A stretch of 25,647 nucleotides of DNA from Choristocarpus tenellus KU-1152. Its lineage: Eukaryota; Phaeophyceae. Positions 1 through 10,200 of this stretch are shown here, piece after piece. Position 1 is the first letter of the stretch; every line of letters begins with the position of its first letter. The position numbers were made by a program, and so were the translations under genes. Location: contig CAXNAD020000181.1 in assembly GCA_964200185.2 (NCBI GenBank), positions 1 to 25,647 on the forward strand, in the 5' to 3' direction. The notes under the pieces are model-generated. The model was given only the letters and a program-made list of their open reading frames with translations. It searched no databases and was not told the DNA's origin.

Positions 1-18
1 CCCCCCCCAGATACTTTG
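1..18. mobile_element. terminus of a third family A copy, cut by the window start
   Basis: CCCCCCCCAGATACTTTG matches the right end of A2 and the end of A1. The rest of the element is outside the window. Confidence 0.7.
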
Positions 19-156
19 ACTTTTCACACAAAAAAACAATAACAAAATATATCGCATAACATTACACAAACGAAACGCCAAAGCCGAAATATTTCACAAT
101 CATCTGGCCGCATACCAGGTCAATGCAAAAGGCCAGCGAGATCAAGCTTTCTCCTC

Positions 157-438
157 TTAAAGGTTCTCCAAAGTCTTGGAAACACCCTGCCCTGCAGGTA
201 ACAGGAGAGCGCTAATCATAACCACGAGGCCTGCCTCCCGTACCAATATCATCATTGTTGCTTGAAATCCTCTACATGTGTGTGAACTCAATGGGTTGGG
301 GTCTGGGTTAGGGCTAGATTTGATACTGTGTGAACACAAATTACATTGCATGTTAGCTATCATTGTATTCCAAACATCTGACATAGAGCAAAATATCAAG
401 CCCAAAAAAAGGAGTACACGAAAAAATAAATTCTTCAT
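157..438 (-). CDS. possible first exon of a divergent secreted or membrane protein
   Basis: The minus-strand ORF starts MKNLFFRVLLFLGLIFCS, which has the form of a signal peptide: a basic N-end, a hydrophobic core and a small residue at the end. After about 31 residues the frame crosses a TTAGGG-like tract (284-312), which elsewhere in this window is intronic, so the true exon may stop near 349. No homology is recognised. It could be a chance ORF; hydrophobic codons are frequent in A/T-rich DNA. Confidence 0.2.
   Translation of the reverse strand: MKNLFFRVLLFLGLIFCSMSDVWNTMIANMQCNLCSHSIKSSPNPDPNPLSSHTCRGFQATMMILVREAGLVVMISALLLPAGQGVSKTLENL
284..312. repeat. TTAGGG-like tract in the 5' flank
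   Basis: GGGTTGGGGTCTGGGTTAGG. It interrupts the minus-strand ORF at 157-438, which argues that part of that ORF is intronic. Confidence 0.55.
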
Positions 439-1070
439 ACTATCAGCTTGAATTGATTCCCTAAGTTCCTTTTTTTATGCCTCTTGCATGTCGAAGAATA
501 AACTTTGAAAGGTGGGCATACCTAAACCTTAACCTTTCCATGTTCCACGAAATCAATGGAGAAGGAGCAAGGAGTCCGAAATGATATACTCTCCAGCAAA
601 TATTTCAATCATGTTGGTCTTACTGACTGGCTTCAAGCGGTATCAATAAACCACTTCAGTCCCATCCAACATAAGATAGTCGTTCAAAGTTTTGCACTTG
701 ACACACCTGCAGAGAAGGTTTGCTTCCACAGATATAGAGGTTCAAACTCCGTCCTATCTGTCCTACCCTTCTCCATCAAAGTTCTTGAGTTTGGGGCTGC
801 TGCAGTGATAGTTGGCTACCACCAGTACAGAAGAGTAAACCTAGATCCATTCAATATAAGGTAGCTTACATCATCATAGTTGTTTTTGCTGCTGTTGATG
901 TCATTGATCTGTCGATGTTGCTTGTCTCACTTGTTGGCCTGAACTATGATATTCCTGACGCGTGTCCTGAAGGAACTGCAATTACTCCACACAACTGAAA
1001 TACCTCCGTGACCTGTAAAACTATTAAATCCATTAACACTTTTTTTAATGTGAATGGGCGATATGATACC
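439..1070. other. upstream flank of the gene
   Basis: The 5' flank contains a 102-codon plus-strand ORF (556-864) with no recognisable similarity and no phase-compatible splice into exon 1. No TATA box or other promoter element could be supported. If the minus-strand exon at 157-438 is real, this would be a shared divergent promoter region. Confidence 0.3.
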
Positions 1071-1220
1071 ATGCCTTACAAGGATCGAGACCAAGAACAC
1101 CTCAAGGACGCCTTTTTTGAACAGTACCACCGGGCAGCAAGAACACTGCAGAGTGGCCACTTTGACGCTCTGAACCTGGACAAGGACAGTACCCCCGAAG
1201 CATTTGTGAACCCTTCAGAG
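1071..1220 (+). CDS. exon 1: start codon and N-terminal region (residues 1-50)
   Basis: Starts MPYKDRDQEHL and ends in NPSE before GTAAAC. The start is well constrained. An in-frame stop lies at 996-998, and there is no AG dinucleotide between it and the ATG at 1071, so no normal acceptor could splice into this frame. Three out-of-frame ATGs (1048, 1054, 1063) lie just upstream and could reduce initiation if transcribed. The segment is charged and probably helical, with no recognised motif. The following intron (1221-2208) holds a degenerate TTAGGG-like tract around 1836-1935 and nothing else recognised. Confidence 0.75.
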
Positions 1221-4200
1221 GTAAACTTGAAGTTAATAAACCTCCCTTAAATCAGTCTGATAACCCCTTTCATGTCTCTGATATCCCCAATTCTAACCTA
1301 AGTGATGGCACTGCCAGCACCAAAACAAGATAGTCTTATTAATACAGTGTCTTGAAAGGTTTGGTTACTCCGTGTTACCAACAATGCTGTCTCAACCGAG
1401 ACCAGCACTTCTAAAGGAGTCTAGGGGTTTGAGTCTGCCATTTCCTCTTTCTGAAAAGCTTGACTTTCTCCATCGTGCATTTCCCTCAAAATTCTAGAGA
1501 CAAAGCTTGAAGGCCTGTGAAGACCTACCATACACTAGTTGTGTGAAAATTGATGGAGGTGGGATTCCAAGAAGGGATGTAGCTAGTGCTCCAGCATGAG
1601 CCAGGGAACCGATTTTTCTGACAAGTAGAAGAATGCCACAGACCAATCATTGGGAAGTTGGTGAATTTGTTTGATAGTATGGAGGTTAGTATTGGAGGTG
1701 TAGACCGTACCGCTTCCCTATTTTCACCCCTTGTTCCAGAGTACATGGATCTCTAAAACTCGAAAAAAATGTGACAGATAGGATCTTTTCTTGTTGGAAG
1801 TACTCCAACCTCTGACCTTGCTATCTTGATTTACCTAGGGTTTGAGTTCGGGTTTTGGCATTTAGGTTCAATTCAAGTTCGTGTTGGGGTCATGGCATCT
1901 CCTCATGTTTTTTGGCTTGAGGTTAGGGTTTATCGTGATCTTGACACTAGCATCACACTGGTTCTGTAAACCCATCAATATCTTGGTGTGCTGCCCCTGT
2001 TTGTGTGGGTGACCTGATGTAGCACTTGTAAGCTGAATAACATTGATAACACTGATCCTCGTCCTATCCTCAATGTTGACTCAAAACAATAACCAATCTA
2101 CATGTTTCTGGCTTTGTTTTTTCATTTTCTGAACCTTTGTAAAATATTCATTACCTCTGTGGAGTTCCTTTGTGACCCATCAACCATGACCAAATGTATA
2201 TTTTCCAGATCCGCCAACAGCTTGCGATGGATTCCTTCATCGTAGCCTGCCTTGAGTTGGGGGTCCACCCTGATCCATCCGCAGCAGAGTGGCAAGATGG
2301 ACACATCAGATTGGGGCACTGTGGACTTGGTGATAGGTTGGCAGGTGCCCTCGTGGCCAGGTGGAGAAACCCTAACCCTAACCTTCACTGTACAGCAATA
2401 TAGAATATTCAATTTCACTACACTTTAATCATTCAGTATCTACCATTCTGGAGTACATATGTGATATGTCCTCTGGGACCTATCACCTGCCAATTGGCAT
2501 CTGAGTAGTGTTCCACAGCACTGAATAGACATCTTCTGCTGTAGATGTTTGCTCAACCTTGCATTCCTTTCCTGTCAAGGACGTTGTGTGTATTGGTTGC
2601 GTACTGATTTTCAAACCAAAGTGAGGTAGTAATGTGCAAGAGAGCAAGCATCCACAGCTATGCTGTCACCAACTGGAACGTGGTGGAACCCCCACAACAT
2701 CCTGGCAGATCGTCTGTATATCATTCATCTACTACAAACAACTGGTGCATTGCCCCATGCACCTATTGTGTCTTACCATCCATGTGCAATTCACCCAGAC
2801 TAATGCCGATTACACTACTGACGACTATGCAAATGTTGGATAGAACTATTTTAAATTACTAGGAAATGAGCCAAAGTAACTGAGAGTGGAAACAGCTGAT
2901 TCTTATTGGCCCCTCCGACCCTCTGGTGGCACATGTTTTTCGAAACACAGGGTCCACAGCTGTTGACTGCATTTTGTACTTTTGTTAGTACGTTCAATTC
3001 ACTCTAAAGGAAGTTATCCTTATTGACACCCTTTGTTCCAGTGTCTTGACCTTCTGGTTGAAAAAATACCCGTAACTCAAAACGGTCAAGGCACATACCC
3101 CTCGCAGGTTTATTTACTCAATATGTTCTTTTGCAACAGACTGATTGACCGAAATTCAAACACCGATAGCGCTGCTGCTGATCACAAGGCAAAGCGTTCT
3201 GGGTTTTTTTCATGCTCTCCTAATTCGCGCAGAGTGAACTACCATTCCAACACTCTCTACATCACACAATGATCTACTAGAAATAACAATAGTTCATTGC
3301 ATTCCAATCATACAAACAATTGATATCATTGGAAAAAATATCTACCTGTTGTTTAGGATACTCTCCTAAGTCGTGCAGAGTACAATACCGATTTCACCAC
3401 TCACAATATCACCCAGAGAGTTGATAGTAAATACAAGGCACATGTTACTACATATTAATAATATGTGTCACATCTATAAAGTTTCTCATAAAATGATCCA
3501 TAACAACACCACATTCCCGGTGGTGGATGTCGGTACATGTTTTTCTCTGCAGATTCGCATTGATATGAATTTATAGCTAAGAATGAAATATCAGCTATTT
3601 TCTCCTACGAAGGTATATAGAGGTTTCGTGAAATATTCGGATACTGCCGGTTCTTTTCATGTTTTTTGCATCTATTTCGATAGTGTGCTGTGCAGATCTC
3701 CTCTTTCTCCACTACCATTCCCCATCAGCCACTGCCCAACCAGCCTCAAGTACTGGAGGAAAGGGATGTTTTGAGTGTAAACAAAATTTACTATGAATAA
3801 ATTCTTGTACTTTATCAGGCTTAACAAGTCACATTTTCCGTCCAGAAATTATTTACACGATGCTTCAAGATGCCGTACTGGACACACCTTCCCTTGCTAT
3901 AAATTTTTGTCCCCTCCATACTCTGAGAGAAAGCAGAGCCTACTATATTCTTCAACCCTGGGGGTTCCGAGCAGATTTTTTTTTAATTGACTTTAATTGT
4001 AACGGTTTATTTTAGAAAACCTTTCACCCCAAGAACTTGTAGCCTCTGAGGTGGGAAGCAACGTGTGAATGACTAATAGTCGTATACTTTTTAGGTAACT
4101 GTGTTCACACAGAAAACCGAAGAAGGGTATAAAGTCCAGTGGAAAGCCCAGCCCCAAACGGACAAACAGGGACAAACTCTTGCCCTCTTAAATGCTTTGA

Positions 4201-7200
4201 CTCTGACATGAGTTGGAGCTCAAAGGTGCACAGTATGGAGGATAGAAGCATGCGAGAAATTTCGTCCAATGTGATTGTGCACGTTGTTCATGGAACTGAA
4301 CATGCTTCGCAGGGTAGTTGCCTCAACTGACCATAACCTTGATTGAATTTCCGAAAGTCAAGCTATAAGTATGCTGATATCATTGTCAAGACACTCATCA
4401 GATTTACAGAGGAAGTACCATGAATTAATCTTACTATTGAGTGTGACTCAAAGCACTCTATGAATTAGGGCTAGGTATTTACATGCAGAGAGGGTGCACC
4501 TAGGCAGTTTGGTGGTGAAGTCCCATTGATTTCACAAGATATCTAGTACAGATTGTTTTTTTATTCCACACGACCAGAAGGTCAACTCTCCATGCAGGCC
4601 CTAGGTTGCACCAAGAACAAATAACAATACCAATGGGGAAAATTGCTAGTGAGAATGTTTCTTAATAAGAGAGCAGCATTCAATAATGTTAGATTTAATG
4701 TCGACAATAAACAAACAAAACGTTTAATCTGCAACCTCTTATTCCCTCACGAGCCTGGCAGCATGGCATCTCGACACTCACCAGATCGTATCCATATTTT
4801 GATTTTTGGTGTACCTTTCAATTCTCAAACTGGTATGAATGTGCAGTCTGGAGCACAGCCTGCAGGTGTCGCTGAACTTGTGCAACAATCGACTGGGGGA
4901 TGCCTCTCTGAGGTCCATAGTCAGAAATCTCAGACAATCCACCCTTGTCTCCCTCAACCTGTCTGACAACAAGCTTGGAAAGATGTCTACAGATCAGCTC
5001 TGCTCCTATCTGCAAAATAATCCCTGCCTTGAGGTTCGTCTTCAGAAATAGAATTAACATTGGGCTTAGGGTTTGGGTTAGGTAGGGCCATCCCTCTCTT
5101 AGGCATGATTTTGTCATGATTGGAGCTTACATCCCTGTTTTGTTCCGTGCTTGTTAATGAGGCCATGATTGAGATAGAATATATTCTTCTGCTTTGGCTT
5201 GAGAATTTTCCTTGAGCTTGTTTTCACTATAGATGAGTGATTCTCTTGGGGGGGTTTTTACAAAAAAAAGACTGGGCTTAACTGTAACACTAACTAAATT
5301 ACTCTCATTAATAATTCCAAGTGGTGACATGACATTGCCCTCACACCCCCATTCTCACTGATGTGATTGGGTTCAAGCAGTCTTTGAACCTCAGTTCAAC
5401 CAAGCTTGGGGACAGGGGTGCATGGGCTCTGGGCCTAAGCCTCTGCACAAACTCTACACTCGAACATCTCATTCTCAGGTACTGCACAGTGTTGGTGTCG
5501 GTGTCAGCATTGTTGATATTTTTCGAGTTGGGTTTGGGAATGGGGTTGTAAGGGTTAGAAAAGAGTGATCGAGTTTGTAGCAGTAATGACTTTACTGCTA
5601 GGGTTATGGTTAGAGTTAAGGTATGGTGGTGGACCACCAAAAATGTACACTTCTGGTCTCATTTTCATAAAGGAATGACTAGCCAGTAGCACTCAAAAAA
5701 GTTCTGAGCGGTGTTTTAAGCAAGAACTGCCGTATACATCCACACACGCACAAGGCAGTAGGCAGGGGACAGATTGCAACGAGCCTACAGGAAATCCACA
5801 ATCCTCTCCGACAAAAAATGTTATTCCCTGTCTTTTCGGTCCAATACGATACCTTTGGGCAGCATTAAATGTCTACAAGTCCCCCTATCTTAGAGACACC
5901 TATCCCTAACCCCATCGTGTCTTGTGAAACAGAGTCTCAAAGGACAGGTAAGGGAAGCAACTTTGAACCAACAGAATAGTCAATATTTTGCTCTGGCTAT
6001 AGAGGTAAAGAGGATCTATTTGCTTAGCAAATCTTCCATCTACTGCAACCTTAGGGTTAGGGTTAGAGATTCAAAAAGATATATTGGTATAATATAACAT
6101 GCTATGTAGACGAAACTATCTGAGGATCTGCCTGGAAGTGCTGTTGGAGTTGCAGCTAGAATGATAACCGACCGGGTAAGGGTTCGAATTTCTGGCGAAA
6201 AAAATGTTCTCAATAGAAAGAATGTTACTGTAAGAAAATATCTCATACATTGAGACTGTTTATCCTAGCATAACCAATCTACACCAATGTCAACCCATGT
6301 AGCGACTCCTTTGTCATAACTAATCGTGGTTGCTATTGAAATTTTGGGATCAATGCTGCTGGAGAAATGATCAGCTGCAACTCCTTGGGTTCGGATGGTG
6401 CAGCAGCCCTTGCAGCCTTCCTCCAAGCCGACTCTTGTGCTTTGACACACCTTGATCTTACATGGAACTCCTGTTCCGGTAGGGGAGCAGTCCTGTTGTC
6501 CAAGGCACTAGAAGAGCAGGTGAGAAGACAGGTAGCAAGAACAAAGTCTTTGCCTTAATTCCCTATCCCTTGGTCCTGATATACCTAACCCAAACCCTGA
6601 ATCTAACCATATGCCCCGGACCATAACCCTATCCCTGGCTGTATCCGTGACCAGAACCTGACTCAAACCCTAACCCAAACCCTAACCCTCACCCTAGCCC
6701 TAGCCCTAACCATCTCGACCCAAACTCGAAAACCCTACCCTAACATTGCATGCTGTAGGTTAAGGAGACTGTCATTTTGTTATGAGTTGCGATGTATCCT
6801 TATTTTCCATTGCCTTAATTTGTCCACCACATTCAATTCTCTGTGGAAAAAGAAACCGAGAATACTAACAAGGATAAGGGATATGGCAGCCTAGCTAATT
6901 GAAATAGTACAAATGCTACAATTTCAAAACCAATATCAACACTACACATAAAGGTTGCATATTGGTCTAGTGATTGATAAGCCCCTCCATCATAGGGAGG
7001 TGTTAAACGGTTGCAGAGCAGTCCAAAGTCGAGTTTTTTGACGATTAATAAGACAGAATTGTTCACATGTGTTCGACTTCGGACCCTGTGTAAAGTAATT
7101 ATAGGGATTATATATACATCAGCATTGTACGGATCACCAATTCTGACTAATATCCGAGGTTGCTGCAAACTAACTAGTGAAGGATTGATGGGTTGGTATG

Positions 7201-10200
7201 ACAGTATGACATATACATCACTTCAGGCAAAGGCTAAATCCATCATACTGCTGGCGGTTTCTTTAACATTCATTATGTACCACCCACTAAATCAAATTTA
7301 TCAGAACATAGTGAAAGCTGACCAATCAGCAGCGCTCAGAAGTTCCCTTAACTAATCAGAAAGCAAATTAAAATATTAGCATCTGATACCTGTGTTGTGA
7401 CTTAGGAAGGAAACTGTATTCCACTTCTCAACATCACAGTAGGGTTAGGTGAGGGCTCAGCTACTATTGTGGTGTATATCTTGCACACACCTCGGACGAT
7501 TGGACACTAACTAAGCAAAAGTTATTTGGTGGTTGTAGGAAACAAAGCCTTGCTCAGGTTTTGTGAGTTACAGAAGGAAATAGACCCTGAGCATTGTCCT
7601 GAACAACATTGTGTTACAGAGGGGTTGGACTCGAGTGTATTTCCATACAATGAGTGTTATTGAAAGATATCCTAGACCAGGTGCTTTACAAATCAAATGG
7701 ACTCTGGGCGTTCACCAGGACAACATTACTTTATAGGAGAAATGGACCTCAGGCATTGTCCTGGATAACATGCAGTACAGAGGAAATGAGCTCCAAAACT
7801 TGACCTGGACAAGATGCCTTACAGGGACGATTGGCCCCAAAGGTTCTTCTTGACAATGTGTGCGTATGTTATAGATGAAAATGATCTGATCCCTAGTGGG
7901 TAACGATAGCATTGATAATACAATTTGTGATGTACGAGGTTTCCTCTAATCTTTTTTTATTCTAGGGTTAGCATTAGGGTTAGGGGTTATTTTTATGGTT
8001 CCGGTTAGGTATCTTGCGGTTCTTTCTCCCCTCAAATATTTAATCGATCTCAAACTTTTTTCTTGTACTTTTTCTCCAAATATTTTGCAGAGGATACTTC
8101 TAAACCCAAGGACCAAAGCAAACGATATTATGCACAGCATGCAACACTTACGATAGTGTTTTACGGGCTCTTCACCCCTTCCCAGAGGAGTTGGGAGGAT
8201 ATTTGTAAGACACTCTCTGAAGTAGTAGGCATTGTTAAAAAGAGCAGAGCAGTGCCAAATTTATGAGGCAACAAAACGTCCAACTCTTCAACAAGCACAG
8301 AGGTAGCACCAAAGAGAATTAAGGAGGTAGCACATACATCAATAATAAAGTCCGCTGATTGGCTGAAAGGACTATACAGTGTTGATTGGTCAGCCGCCAT
8401 TGCAATCCGCAAACAGTCTATGATTTTATATTAGGAATGCCGGAGCAACCCTTACCCCCACTCCATGTTGAAGATACCCTCAACACTGCAACTGCTCTCA
8501 TATTAGAGAAGGTAGTGATGTCTCAGTACACATATACAGTCCCTTTTCCATAGCAAGGAGCATTCATACATAATATATATATGACCCAAAGTATCTGGGG
8601 GGGGGGGGGTCTACACCAGGGTGTCCATTTCGACCACAATAAGGAAAAGTGCATCTACATTATCCATCTGATGTATGCAACCATATCACACAAAAATCGC
8701 GGCATGAAAAAACTGACCCCAAATGGACAGCCGCCACCCCCCCCCAGATACTTTCAGCCTATATCTCCAAGACTGTCCACATTTAGCAACTCACAACATT
8801 GATGACCTGAGTATGCTGAGGCCAATGGAAATTGTTACTACTTTGTGCCTTCTGCACCAAGTTTAGAATCCCTTTCAAAATCATAACCCATCCATTAAAT
8901 GGTGCCCATTATGCCCCTTCCTTCTCTATTTTGGAGAAACAAGGCAACCAATACCTTAGTTACTGCTTTGAAGAAAAGAGGATACCAGATCTCCTACATA
9001 GGGTTTGCCTTTCCAGCAGTATTTTTTTTTTTTTTTGCAGGGGGTGACTCTTAGACCTTTTGGGCAGTCAAGGGGAGGGAAGCTGGAGAATTGCAGGGTA
9101 TAGGTCCAAATTTCGATCAATTTGCATCAAATCAACCCTAAACCAACCCTAAATCTAGGCTTAATCCTGTTCAAGATGGTTTTTAAAGACAAGCTCCATC
9201 TCACCCTCTATTCCCTCCACAGAGATCACTGGAGGTACTCAAGCTTTGCTTTAACTCCTTCGGAGAAGAGGGAGCACAGGCAATGGGAATGGCTCTGCAT
9301 CACAACCAAAAGGCAAGAAAAACAAACAGGCTTTGCAAGGGATCGAATTAGGTAATGGGAAAGGGAGAACAGAATCGAAACAGCACTAGATCAGGAATGA
9401 CTCAAAGTATCTGGAGGGGGAGGTGGCGGCTGTCCATTTTGGGTCAATTTTTTCATGTCGCGACGTTTGGGTGATTTGGTTGCACACATTGGATGGATAA
9501 TGTAAAAGCACTTTTCCTGATTTGGGGTCAAATAGACACCCTGGTGTAGACCCCCCCCCCAGATACTTTGGGTCGAATGCAATGTAAAGTCAGACTGGAG
9601 CTACAGTTCCAAACTGCTTTCCTAGTTTCTGACGCAAGTGAAGGGTTTTTACAATGTCAGGTCCACCCATGGACAGTGTGACGAGGTCTGAATACTAAAA
9701 AATGCAGCATTATTAAGTTTTGCCTTGGCCAAGAGTTGATATCAGTGAGCAGGGTTAGTTTTCTTTGATTCTTTGAGGAAAGAAGCAAAGGATATGCTAC
9801 CGCTGTCCTATCCAGCTCATGTGACATCAGCTCTATCCCATACCATCCTTGTGGTTGTTGCATACGAAAAATGAATATTGTTTGTGCTGGTTTCCTCTTT
9901 GGTGCATGACACTGAATCCATAAAATTACGTCTTGACTAATCCTGATCATGGTCGGGGGTCTAGCCCTAGCCCCAGCCCTAACCCTAACCTTAGTGCTGT
10001 GTCTAGCTTGTTGAAATGAATGTACCTCTATTGTGACCACCAAAAATATTTTGTTGAATTGTGATGCCTAGCTCTAAACTCAGGTCTGCATATCATCTAC
10101 ACCTCAGCAATAATTTTATTACACGTTCATAATTAATTGGCGTGATTGATACTAAGACTCTACATATTTAAGAAGTTGAGACAATAGGCATACTATAGGA

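Noticed and set aside
556-864. 102-codon plus-strand ORF upstream of exon 1
   Set aside because: No recognisable motif. No AG lies between the in-frame stop at 996-998 and the ATG at 1071, so it cannot be spliced into the exon 1 frame near the start. Left as unexplained.
3033-3111. Possible exon reading CLDLLVEKIPVTQNGQG after TTGTTCCAG
   Set aside because: It is phase 0, while exon 2 leaves in phase 2 and joins exon 3 directly with correct LRR spacing.
7011-7355. 114-codon plus-strand ORF in intron 5, with an overlapping minus-strand ORF (6833-7168)
   Set aside because: Neither strand shows family features, and the two overlap on opposite strands.
8581-8802. 73-codon ORF with a glycine run and a proline run
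   Set aside because: It is transposon A1 read in one frame; the glycine and proline runs are the G/C runs of its termini. The similar minus-strand ORF at 9391-9582 is transposon A2.
9657-10043. 128-codon minus-strand ORF
   Set aside because: It crosses the CCCTAA array (read as alternating RV/RA residues) and has no recognisable motif.
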